Part shown: positions 1 to 6,414 of the stretch, piece by piece
Layout: the number at the start of each line of letters is the position of its first letter
Numbering within the stretch: position 1 is the stretch's first letter
Assembly: GCA_005879065.1 (NCBI GenBank)
Contig: VBLU01000110.1
Coordinates: forward strand, 1-6,557
From: Methanobacteriota archaeon
Lineage (GTDB): Archaea; Thermoplasmatota; Thermoplasmata; RBG-16-68-12
Direction: 5' to 3'
DNA: 6,557 nt
Notes under the pieces: model-generated
Database searches by the model: none
The model's input: the letters and a program-made list of their open reading frames with translations, nothing else
Told to the model about the DNA's origin: nothing
Translations under genes and position numbers: made by a program

Positions 1-1005
1 GCCACGGACGGGGTCGCATGGTCGGTCGAGAAGGGGTACGCCTGGCCGGAGGATGTGGACCACATCGAGGCCGAGGGCCACCTGCCCGACGCCGACTTCT
101 CCCGCGTCGGGGACCGGGCCATCACACGGGGGAAGGACCAGGTCGGGAGCCTGGGGGCGGGAAACCATTTCGTGGAGATTCAGAAGGTCGACCGGGTGTA
201 CGACGCCCGGGCGGCGAAGGCCTTTGGGATCGACTCGGTCGGGACCGTCTGCATCATGGTCCACACCGGTTCCCGCGGCTTCGGGCATCAGATCGCGAGC
301 GACTACATCGAGGCGTGCGAACGGGTCGTGAAACGCGAGAAGATCGAGCTGCCAGACCTCCAGCTCGCGTGCGCTCCGATCGGATCGAAGGAAGGCCAGG
401 ACTATTGGCGGGCCATGTGTTGCGGCGCGAACTTCGCGTGGAACAACCGACAGTTGATCACGTTCGGCGTGCGGAACGCCTTCGCCGATGTGCTCCGGCG
501 ATCCGCCGATGACCTCGGCATGGGGATCGTCTACGACGTCTGTCACAACATCGGGAAGGTGGAAGAGCACCATGTGGACGGCGTGCGCCAGAAGGTCGTC
601 GTGCACCGCAAGGGCGCGACCCGGGCTTTCCCCGCCGGACATCCGGAGACGCCCGCCCAATACAAAGACGTCGGCCAGCCCGTCCTGATCCCGGGGGACA
701 TGGGCACCTGCTCCTTCGTCCTCGTCGGCCAGCCGACCGCGATGGAACGCTCCTTCGGTTCGAGCTGCCACGGCGCAGGCCGCCAGATGTCCCGCAAGGC
801 TGCCTCTCGAACGTACGATGCGAACGAGGTCGTCCGATCCCTCGAGAAGCGGGGGATCTATCTGAGGGCGGCATCGCGTGCCGGGATCGTCGAGGAAGCC
901 CCGGGGGCGTACAAGAACGTGGAAGATGTCGTCCGAGTCGCGGAAGGTGCGGGCCTGACCAAGATCGTCGCCCGGATGGTCCCCCTCGGAGTCGTGAAGG
1001 GATGA
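1..1005 (+). CDS. rtcB: RNA-splicing ligase RtcB, C-terminal part (5' end outside window)
   Basis: RtcB is the GTP- and Mn2+-dependent ligase that joins 2',3'-cyclic phosphate (3'-phosphate) ends to 5'-OH ends, completing archaeal tRNA splicing and repairing cleaved RNA in the cytoplasm. The frame is open from base 1 and shows 334 residues. Visible active-site blocks are GAGNHFVEIQ (Asn55, His56, Glu59), VHTGSRG (His88), CHNIGKVEEH (His182), SSCHGAGR (His257) and a C-terminal VVKG. By remembered comparison with the 481-residue Pyrococcus horikoshii enzyme these match Asn202, His203, Glu206, His234, His329, the guanylylated His404 and Lys480. The offset implies about 147 N-terminal residues, including the Asp/Cys metal ligands, lie upstream. 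A GTG at 55 opens the same frame but is internal, because clear RtcB sequence precedes it. No intein is seen in the visible part. The stop codon overlaps the start of the archaemetzincin gene. Confidence 0.97.
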   Translation, partial: ATDGVAWSVEKGYAWPEDVDHIEAEGHLPDADFSRVGDRAITRGKDQVGSLGAGNHFVEIQKVDRVYDARAAKAFGIDSVGTVCIMVHTGSRGFGHQIASDYIEACERVVKREKIELPDLQLACAPIGSKEGQDYWRAMCCGANFAWNNRQLITFGVRNAFADVLRRSADDLGMGIVYDVCHNIGKVEEHHVDGVRQKVVVHRKGATRAFPAGHPETPAQYKDVGQPVLIPGDMGTCSFVLVGQPTAMERSFGSSCHGAGRQMSRKAASRTYDANEVVRSLEKRGIYLRAASRAGIVEEAPGAYKNVEDVVRVAEGAGLTKIVARMVPLGVVKG

Positions 1006-1523
1006 ACCTCACGATCAAGCCCTTCGGACGCGTCAATCCAAAGGTGCTCGAGTATCTTTGCGAGGAACTGCACGACATGGCCGAGGTGTCCCTCTCCGCG
1101 CCCCAGACGGTGCCTGACTCCTTCGTCCGCCGGAATCGGGATGGCGAGGACCAATTCCTCGCCACCGAGTTCGAGAAGGCCATGGCGCCCGAGAAGGGTG
1201 ACCGCGTCCTTGCCGTGACGGACGTCGACCTGTTCGATCACGGGTTGAATTTTGTGTTCGGCCACGCCACGATCCGAGATCGGTTCGCGGTAATCTCGAT
1301 CGCCCGGTTCGGGAGCGATGGACCCGAGAAACTCTTGGAACGCTCCGCGAAGACAGCCATCCATGAGCTCGGTCACACCCTCGGTCTCTACCATGACGAC
1401 GCCAATCTCGATTGCGTCATGCATTTCTCCGAGAAGTTGGAGGACACGGACCGCAAGGGCCGGGCCTTTTGCACGCGATGCAACGCCGTCGCGGCCTCTA
1501 CCTTGTCCCGCCTAGGAACGTGA
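1002..1523 (+). CDS. amzA: Archaemetzincin-type zinc metalloprotease with altered cysteine site
   Basis: This is a 173-residue protein of the archaemetzincin family (metzincin clan), small soluble putative zinc peptidases. The catalytic helix reads HELGHTLGLYH, giving zinc ligands His121, His125 and His131 and the general base Glu122, followed by the Met-turn Met140 in CVMHF. The C-terminal CTRC pair (Cys157, Cys160) is present. The family signature, as I recall it, is HEXXHXXGX3CX4CXMX17CXXC, where four Cys bind a second, structural zinc. Here the first Cys is Asp132 and the second is one residue late (Asp137-Cys138), with a compensating X16 before Cys157. Length is normal and the frame intact. 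The ATG overlaps the rtcB stop as ATGA, and a GGAG at 988-991 could be a Shine-Dalgarno site, so the two genes are probably one transcript with coupled translation. No signal peptide or membrane segment is visible. The physiological substrate is unknown. The 3' end overlaps the convergent methyltransferase by 26 bp. Confidence 0.92.
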   Translation: MNLTIKPFGRVNPKVLEYLCEELHDMAEVSLSAPQTVPDSFVRRNRDGEDQFLATEFEKAMAPEKGDRVLAVTDVDLFDHGLNFVFGHATIRDRFAVISIARFGSDGPEKLLERSAKTAIHELGHTLGLYHDDANLDCVMHFSEKLEDTDRKGRAFCTRCNAVAASTLSRLGT

Positions 1524-2229
1524 AGCTCGACTTCATTTCGAAACGGTCGCCGAATCGACGCGGCAGTTCGCGCTCGAGGAACCGCACGCCCTCGTCGAAT
1601 TCACCCGGCGGGAGCAGGTCGAACGTGGACAGATATTTCCGGCGGACTCGGTCGAGTTGCTGAGTCACCGTGAGCTTCCGCACATAGGCACGCTCCTCCG
1701 TCCGGATGTTTCCGAACCCTGAACGCTCCAGAGCCGCGACGAGGGCCTCGGTGCGCGGGAACCGGATCCGGTCGATCTCCATGAGGCTCGGAAACGCTTC
1801 CTCGATGATACCGGTCGTCCGGGTGAACAAGTCCGTCGTCGCGATCACAACGCGGTGAGACACGCGGGCAACTTCCCGAAGCACGAGCTCATAGTTGTGC
1901 AGATGTTGGAGGACCATGACGATGACCGTCACGTCGATCGCATCCGCCCGGAGCGGAAGCCGGTGTCCATCGGCCCGCACACACGCGAGGGGTGCCTTTG
2001 CGTGCGCGATCGCGAGCATCTCTCGAGAGGAGTCGAGGGCCACCACGGGATTCGAGGCATGGAGAAGAGACGCGAAACGGCCCGTGCCCGCACCCAGGTC
2101 GAGGACGCGCTCGCCCGGTTGGATGCTCCCCACCTCGACGAGTCCGCGCAGCCAGAACCCGCGATCGGTCGCGTCGTCCGCGCGGACGGCATCGTAGTCC
2201 AGCGCGCGCCGCGCATAGTCGACCGGCAC
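1498..2229 (-). CDS. Class I SAM-dependent methyltransferase, substrate unknown
   Basis: This is a 243-residue soluble protein with a Rossmann-type methyltransferase core of the UbiE-like Methyltransf_11/25 kind. Motif I is VLDLGAGTGR (residues 42-51). The acidic end of beta 2 that should contact the SAM ribose is VVALD (Asp66). ADGHRLPL (86-93) is the usual adenine-side loop, and VTVIVMVLQHL (about 100-110) is the motif IV/post-motif region. The C-terminal part, with TVTQQLDRVRRKYLSTFDLL, resembles the tail of unnamed methyltransferases with a short substrate-binding cap. The acceptor cannot be told from sequence. I chose the GTG at 2229 because residues just after it (VPVDYARRALDYDAVR) look like a normal methyltransferase N-terminus, and a TATA-like CATATG lies 23-28 bases upstream. 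The open frame continues to an ATG at 2301, but that would run across the divergent neighbour's start and add a non-family N-terminus. The gene is convergent with amzA. Confidence 0.85.
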   Translation of the reverse strand: MPVDYARRALDYDAVRADDATDRGFWLRGLVEVGSIQPGERVLDLGAGTGRFASLLHASNPVVALDSSREMLAIAHAKAPLACVRADGHRLPLRADAIDVTVIVMVLQHLHNYELVLREVARVSHRVVIATTDLFTRTTGIIEEAFPSLMEIDRIRFPRTEALVAALERSGFGNIRTEERAYVRKLTVTQQLDRVRRKYLSTFDLLPPGEFDEGVRFLERELPRRFGDRFEMKSSFTFLGGTR

Positions 2230-2251
2230 GCAAGTTGCAAATGTCCGACGG

Positions 2252-2257
2252 CATATG
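2252..2257. promoter_or_regulatory. Palindromic TATA-like CATATG in a divergent gene gap
   Basis: The 46 bases between the methyltransferase GTG (2229) and the chosen ATG of the thiamine-binding gene (2276) hold one AT-rich palindrome, CATATG. It lies at -23 to -28 from the methyltransferase start, the right distance for an archaeal TATA box on a leaderless transcript, and at -19 to -24 from the other gene, slightly short. Being self-complementary it could serve both directions. This is inferred from position only; no BRE element is clear. Confidence 0.4.
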
Positions 2258-2275
2258 AGCCTAGCGGGAATCGTG

Positions 2276-2584
2276 ATGACGATCGCGGAATTCAGTATCA
2301 CGCCGATCGGGAAGGGTTCTAGCGTCGGTACCTACGTCGCACGTTGTTTGGACATCGTCGATCGGAGCGGCCTTCCGTATCGTTTGAATGCGATGGGGAC
2401 CGTCGTCGAGGGCGAGTTCGATGACATCCTCAAGCTCGTTGCTCGATGCCACAAGGCGGTCACCGAGGATTGCGAGCGCGTTTCTACGATCCTGAAAATC
2501 GACGACCGCAAGGGCGCCTCGGGGCAACTCGATGCGAAAGTGAAGGACGTGGAGCGTCGCCTCGGCCGCAAGCTCAGGACCTAG
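2276..2584 (+). CDS. MTH1187/YkoF-family thiamine-binding protein
   Basis: This is a 102-residue cytoplasmic protein of the thiamine-binding family PF01910 (formerly DUF77), ferredoxin-like folds that form oligomers. Members such as YkoF bind thiamine or its hydroxymethylpyrimidine part; the role in archaea is not settled. The family pattern is clear: an opening beta strand IAEFSITPIGKGSSVGTYV (residues 3-21), YRLNAMGTVVEGE (35-47), and the late strand RVSTILKIDDRKG (68-80), followed by a basic C-terminal helix. I prefer the ATG at 2276 because family members begin a couple of residues before the AEFSI-like strand. The in-frame ATG at 2255 would add seven residues and sits inside the probable TATA palindrome. 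No thiamine biosynthesis or transport gene is nearby, so context does not support a ligand. The 3' end overlaps the convergent MFS gene by 11 bp. Confidence 0.88.
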   Translation: MTIAEFSITPIGKGSSVGTYVARCLDIVDRSGLPYRLNAMGTVVEGEFDDILKLVARCHKAVTEDCERVSTILKIDDRKGASGQLDAKVKDVERRLGRKLRT

Positions 2585-3767
2585 CGGGGGGGTTCCAAAG
2601 GACCAGACCGATCGTCGCGATCGTGGCCGCGATGGCTCCGAACGCGAAGGTGGCCTGCGGCATGAACACGACCCACAGGAGGCCCGCGACCACGCCGGAA
2701 GCGAGCCGGACGATCCCGATGCTGGTATGGTACGCGCCGAGGACGGTCGCCTTAATCTCGGCGGGCGCGAAGTCCGCCACCAGCGCGCGCTGGGTACCTT
2801 CCGCCATTCCGTAACTCAGGCCGTATAGGATGAACGCGGCGACCAACACGAGCAGATCGCCCGACACGACGAGCAACGTCGACATCGCGATGAACGCGAT
2901 GTAGCCAATCAGGACGACGGGCTTCCGGCCGACTCGATCCGAGAGGATGCCCGCCGGGAATGCGTGGGCCGCATAGACCACGTTGTACAGCACATAGAGC
3001 AGGATCGCTTCTGTCGGGTCGAAGAGGGTTCCCGCCCGAAGGAGGAGGAAGACATAGGAAAAATCGGCGAAGGAGAACAGGCTCGCGATTCCCAGGAAGA
3101 CCAAGAGGGGCTTCGGGATCCCTCGGAAGGCGACGCGCAACGGTTGGCTCTGGGTCGGTGTCCGCGAAGGCTCCCGGACGAAGAGGATGACCAAGACGGA
3201 CACCAACGCCGGGATCGCGGCGAGCAGCAGGATGAGGCGGTACGCGCCTTCCCTGCTCAAACCGGTCGCGACCGTCGCGAGCAGCCCGAGCGTGATGATC
3301 GGTCCGGCGATGGCCCCGGCGGTGTCCATGCTGCGATGGAAGCCGAACGCCTTCCCCCGGGTCTCCGGAGGAGTCGACTCGGTCAACAGGGCGTCCCGGG
3401 GCGCGTCTCTCACCCCCTTTCCGGTCCGCTCAAGAATCCGCATCCCGAGAAACTCGGGCCAACTTTGAGCGAAGGGGAAGAGGACCTTCATCGCGGTGGA
3501 CAGGCCGTATCCCGCGGCGACGAACCGCTTCCGTTTTCCGGCGGAGTCGGACAGACGACCGGAAAAGATCTTCGAGAAGGTCCCGACGCTCTCCGCGACC
3601 CCTTCCACGAGTCCGACGATGAGGGCGTTTGCGGAGAGCACCTGTATGAGGAAGAACGGGAGAATGGGCAGGATCATCTCGCTGCTCACGTCCGTGAAGA
3701 GAGACACAAACCCGAGGACGACGACGTTCGCGGTGAGTCCGTAGGCGAGGATCTTGCGGGATACCAT
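2574..3767 (-). CDS. Major facilitator superfamily permease, substrate unknown
   Basis: This is a 397-residue integral membrane protein with the length and hydrophobic pattern of a 12-helix MFS transporter. Two motif-A-like cytoplasmic loops sit at the expected places in each half: GRLSDSAGKRK (residues 70-80) and GILSDRVGRK (273-282). The N-terminal segment FTDVSSEMILPILPFF (24-39), RILERTGKGVRDAPRDAL (110-127) and RGKAFGFHRSMDTAGA (138-152) mark a widespread prokaryotic MFS subgroup often annotated as drug-efflux-like, without an assigned substrate. Charged residues inside the first helices (Asp26, Glu30) and in the GKGVRDAPRD loop may be functional. The ATG lies 4 bp after the CAX antiporter stop, with no promoter space, so it is very likely the second gene of that operon; only a weak GTGAG precedes it as a ribosome site. 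Its tail overlaps the thiamine-binding gene. A link to metal or cation homeostasis is possible from the operon but unproven. Confidence 0.88.
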   Translation of the reverse strand: MVSRKILAYGLTANVVVLGFVSLFTDVSSEMILPILPFFLIQVLSANALIVGLVEGVAESVGTFSKIFSGRLSDSAGKRKRFVAAGYGLSTAMKVLFPFAQSWPEFLGMRILERTGKGVRDAPRDALLTESTPPETRGKAFGFHRSMDTAGAIAGPIITLGLLATVATGLSREGAYRLILLLAAIPALVSVLVILFVREPSRTPTQSQPLRVAFRGIPKPLLVFLGIASLFSFADFSYVFLLLRAGTLFDPTEAILLYVLYNVVYAAHAFPAGILSDRVGRKPVVLIGYIAFIAMSTLLVVSGDLLVLVAAFILYGLSYGMAEGTQRALVADFAPAEIKATVLGAYHTSIGIVRLASGVVAGLLWVVFMPQATFAFGAIAATIATIGLVLWNPPARS

Positions 3768-3771
3768 GGTC

Positions 3772-4845
3772 TCACGGCGGGTGGAATAGGAACGCGACCG
3801 CGATCACCGCGTACACGATCACGAGGAGGGCTCCTTCGTACCAGTTGCTGCGCCCGTCGGAGACGACCGCGGCGACCACGGCGATGGACAATGCCAGGGA
3901 GGCGAGCTCGAAAATCTCGAAGTCGAGGGTCATGAGTTGCGCCGTCATCAAGGAAACAAAGACGAGAATCGGTGCGACGAACAAGGCGACCTGCGTCATG
4001 GAAGTGGTCGCCACGGCGACGCTGAGATCCATCTTGTTCCGCACCGCCATCAGGACCGCGCTCCCATGCTCGGCGGCGTTCCCGACGATCGCCACGATGA
4101 TTACCCCGACAAAAAGTTCCGTCAGCCCGAGGCCCTGCCGCGCCGTCTCCAGGGAACCGACCAAAATCTCGCTCTCGACCGCGACGAGCGCGGTCGACAC
4201 CACGAGGACGCTCAGAGCAAATCGCCGTTCCCAACGAGGCTTCTCGAGGACCTCCGTCACCGGATTGAAAATATCCCGGTGCGTCCGCAAGGAGAACACA
4301 AGGCCGAGGACGTAGGCCAAGAGCAAGATCGCCGCAATCCCCAGACTCATCTCCCGGAGCGCCACTTGGCTCGGGAGGACCGTCGATCGCACGTACAGGG
4401 CCGGCATCACGAGTCCGATGACGGCCACGACGAGCATCGTGACCTGCGTGCCGGAGGCCTCTCGGGAAAACAGTTGGGTTTTGTGGCGCAGGCCGCCCGC
4501 AAGCATGCTGAGACCGAGGACCAGGAGGGCGTTCCCGATGATCGATCCCGTCAACGACGCCTTCACGACTTCCGTGAGCCCACTGCCGAGGGCGAAGACC
4601 GCGATGATCATCTCGGTCGCGTTCCCGAAGGTCGCGTTCAGAAGTCCACCGACCCCGGGACCGGCAAGTTTGCCCAACTCTTCCGTGGCGAGCCCGAGGA
4701 ACCAGGCCAGTGGCACGATCGCGATCCCAGCGACCGCGAACACGACGACTCCGGGTCCGAGGACGACGTCGAGGATCCAGCTCACGGGGACGAACACGCC
4801 CAGGAGGACGGCCCAGGTGTAGGGGCGGAGCGGGCCGAGGTCCAT
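3772..4845 (-). CDS. CAX-type Ca2+(cation)/H+ antiporter
   Basis: This is a 357-residue membrane protein of the CaCA superfamily, CAX (ChaA/VCX1) branch, which exports Ca2+ and sometimes other cations in exchange for protons. The two inverted alpha repeats are visible: c-1 GGLLNATFGNATEMIIA (residues 66-82, ion-site Glu78) and c-2 IVGNAAEHGSAVLMAVRNKMD (253-273, ion-site Glu259). Each lies among strongly hydrophobic helices, about 11 in all. A cytoplasmic middle loop (SLRTHRDIFNPVTEVLEKPRWERR, 185-208) separates the halves. After c-2 the usual GSSxQ is replaced by TSMTQ (281-285); the Gln is kept. Length and both repeats are complete, so the protein looks functional. The ATG at 4845 is preceded at -26 to -29 by a TTAA box and by no obvious ribosome site, as for a leaderless mRNA. 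It leads an operon with the MFS permease. Selectivity for Ca2+ over Na+ or Mn2+ cannot be read from the sequence. Confidence 0.93.
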   Translation of the reverse strand: MDLGPLRPYTWAVLLGVFVPVSWILDVVLGPGVVVFAVAGIAIVPLAWFLGLATEELGKLAGPGVGGLLNATFGNATEMIIAVFALGSGLTEVVKASLTGSIIGNALLVLGLSMLAGGLRHKTQLFSREASGTQVTMLVVAVIGLVMPALYVRSTVLPSQVALREMSLGIAAILLLAYVLGLVFSLRTHRDIFNPVTEVLEKPRWERRFALSVLVVSTALVAVESEILVGSLETARQGLGLTELFVGVIIVAIVGNAAEHGSAVLMAVRNKMDLSVAVATTSMTQVALFVAPILVFVSLMTAQLMTLDFEIFELASLALSIAVVAAVVSDGRSNWYEGALLVIVYAVIAVAFLFHPP

Positions 4846-4867
4846 CGCGCCGGGAAACGTCCGACCG

Positions 4868-4876
4868 TTCTTAACC
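4868..4876 (-). promoter_or_regulatory. TATA-like box of the antiporter-MFS operon
   Basis: On the minus strand the AT-rich GGTTAAGAA patch has its TTAA core at -26 to -29 from the antiporter ATG at 4845. This is the usual archaeal TATA distance if transcription starts at or next to the ATG. The assignment rests on position and composition. Confidence 0.5.
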
Positions 4877-4884
4877 TCGCGGAC

Positions 4885-4895
4885 AATGTTTAACT
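4885..4895 (+). promoter_or_regulatory. TATA-like box of nnr
   Basis: The AATGTTTAACT patch carries TTTAA at -26 to -30 from the nnr ATG at 4919, in an otherwise GC-rich 73-bp divergent gap. The two divergent boxes are about 15 bp apart, so TBP/TFB binding at one could interfere with the other. No ribosome site of normal spacing is clear before the ATG, consistent with a leaderless mRNA. Confidence 0.5.
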
Positions 4896-4918
4896 AGCGA
4901 GGGCCGAATCCGCGAGCC

Positions 4919-6355
4919 ATGATTTCTCCGCTGGAAATGCGCGTCCTCGATCGGAATGCCCAATACTTCGGCATTTCGACCCTCGATCTCATGGAGGCGG
5001 CGGGGAAGGCGGTCGCCGAGGTGGCTCGGTCGGAATTCGGTGCGGTGGGGAAACGCGTCCTGGTCCTGTGCGGAACGGGGAACAACGGTGGAGACGGCCT
5101 CGTCGCCGCCCGCCATCTGTCGAAGGAGGCGCGCGTGACCGTCCTGCTCGCCCGCTCCCCGGACCAGTTCGACACGAAGGAGGCTCAGACGAACTTCGAG
5201 CGACTGCGGGACGTGCAGATCCTCGCGGGCCTGGACCGGAGCGAAGAGGCGATCGCCGAGGCGGACCTTCTCATCGACGCCCTCCTGGGGATCGGGGCCG
5301 AAGGGAGCCTCCGCGAACCGTTCGCCTCCCTCGTCCGTCAGGTGAACGGATCCGGCAAGCCGATCGTGAGCGTCGACGTCCCGAGCGGCTTCGGGACCGG
5401 GTTGATGGTTCGGCCGACGGTGACGGTCGCCCTCCATGACGTGAAGGAGGGCATGACGCCGGACAACGGCGGACGGATTCGCATCGTCGATATCGGCATC
5501 CCCTCGAAGGTGACGACGATGATCGGTCCGGGCGAATTTTTGCTTTATCCGGTTCCGAGGGCCACGAGCCACAAGGGAGAAAACGGCCGCCTCCTCGTCA
5601 TCGCGGGCGGTCCGTACACGGGGGCGCCCGCGCTCGTCGGGTTCGGTTCTCTTGGCATCGGCATCGACCTCGTCCACATCGCGACGCCGGCGTCCGCCGC
5701 GACCGTCGTCGCGTCCTACTCGCCGACGTTCATCGTGCATCCCCTCGTGGGACATCGTCTGTTGCGCGAGGACCTCCGGCAGATCATCGAACTCACCCCT
5801 CGGGTGGACGCCGTCGCCATCGGACCCGGGCTGGGCGACGCTTCCGGGACGCTCGAGGCGATCCGGGAAGCCGTGCGAGGCATCCCACTTCCGATGGTCC
5901 TTGACGCGGATGCGATCAAGGCGGTCGCTGCGGATCCAAAATGCCTCGTCGGCAAGAAGGCGGTCCTCACGCCGCACTCCCGCGAGTTCCAGCTCCTCAG
6001 TGGCAAGGCTCTGCCCAACGCCCCCGAGGAACGCGCGGAAATGGTCCGGGAAACGGCGAAGGCCCTCGGAGTCACGATCCTCCTCAAGGGCCACGTGGAC
6101 ATCGTCACGGACGGGGTGCGGCTCAAGTTCAACTACACCGGGAATCCGGGGATGACGGCGGGCGGGACGGGCGATGTCCTTTGCGGCCTGACCGCGGGGC
6201 TCATCGCGAAGGGGATGGCGCCCTACGACGCGGCGCGGCTCGCGGCGTTTACGAACGGAGCCGCGGGAGACCTCGCATTCGAGGAGAAGAGTTATGGCCT
6301 CACCTCCGTGGACGTCGCGAACCAACTCGGACGGGTGCTTGCAAAATTCCTGTGA
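4919..6355 (+). CDS. nnr: Bifunctional NAD(P)H-hydrate epimerase / ADP-dependent NAD(P)H-hydrate dehydratase
   Basis: This is a 478-residue fusion of the two NAD(P)HX repair enzymes, which rescue NADH and NADPH damaged by hydration. The N-terminal YjeF_N epimerase (about 1-210) shows LMEAAGKAV, CGTGNNGGDG (51-60), the LIDALLGIG segment and VSVDVPSG, then a TVTVALHDVKEGM stretch. The C-terminal ribokinase-like dehydratase (about 220-478) shows HKGENGRLLVIAGG, the GPGLG loop, LDADAIKA (Asp329, Asp331), LTPHSREF, LLKGHVDIV and the signature NPGMTAGGTGDVLCG, with GGTGD at 415-419 and the predicted catalytic Asp419. The family uses ADP (or ATP) to drive dehydration; the epimerase equilibrates R and S forms. 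All key motifs are intact, and the length is close to the E. coli homologue (about 515). The ATG at 4919 is favoured by a TATA-like box at -26 to -30; a second ATG at residue 7 would still keep the family N-terminus. It is divergent from the antiporter and is followed 59 bp later by a phosphoesterase with its own promoter. Confidence 0.96.
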   Translation: MISPLEMRVLDRNAQYFGISTLDLMEAAGKAVAEVARSEFGAVGKRVLVLCGTGNNGGDGLVAARHLSKEARVTVLLARSPDQFDTKEAQTNFERLRDVQILAGLDRSEEAIAEADLLIDALLGIGAEGSLREPFASLVRQVNGSGKPIVSVDVPSGFGTGLMVRPTVTVALHDVKEGMTPDNGGRIRIVDIGIPSKVTTMIGPGEFLLYPVPRATSHKGENGRLLVIAGGPYTGAPALVGFGSLGIGIDLVHIATPASAATVVASYSPTFIVHPLVGHRLLREDLRQIIELTPRVDAVAIGPGLGDASGTLEAIREAVRGIPLPMVLDADAIKAVAADPKCLVGKKAVLTPHSREFQLLSGKALPNAPEERAEMVRETAKALGVTILLKGHVDIVTDGVRLKFNYTGNPGMTAGGTGDVLCGLTAGLIAKGMAPYDAARLAAFTNGAAGDLAFEEKSYGLTSVDVANQLGRVLAKFL

Positions 6356-6381
6356 CTCCCGACGAAATCCCCTGTCCGCAC

Positions 6382-6390
6382 AATTATTAA
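6382..6390 (+). promoter_or_regulatory. TATA-like box of the metallophosphoesterase gene
   Basis: AATTATTAA is the most AT-rich nonamer of the 59-bp gap after nnr. It lies at -25 to -33 from the GTG at 6415, the expected archaeal TATA distance for a leaderless transcript. It indicates that the phosphoesterase is transcribed separately from nnr, at least in part. Confidence 0.55.
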
Positions 6391-6414
6391 GCGGACTCCT
6401 CTCTTCGAGCGACC

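Noticed and set aside
458..1424. Minus-strand frames across rtcB and amzA
   Set aside because: They lie opposite two genes with intact catalytic motifs and show no domain of their own.
2255..2275. ATG at 2255 as start of the thiamine-binding gene
   Set aside because: It adds seven residues absent from the family and lies inside the likely TATA palindrome; it cannot be fully excluded.
2230..2301. Longer methyltransferase start at the ATG at 2301
   Set aside because: It would cross the divergent gene's start and add 24 residues not expected in the family; the GTG at 2229 has better promoter spacing.
2964..3935. 323-codon plus-strand frame opposite the MFS and antiporter genes
   Set aside because: It has highly charged, repetitive composition typical of antisense frames in GC-rich DNA; both real membrane proteins are on the other strand.
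3937..4893. 318-codon plus-strand frame opposite the antiporter
   Set aside because: It has the same antisense bias, rich in Arg, Asp, Glu and His, and no recognisable domain.
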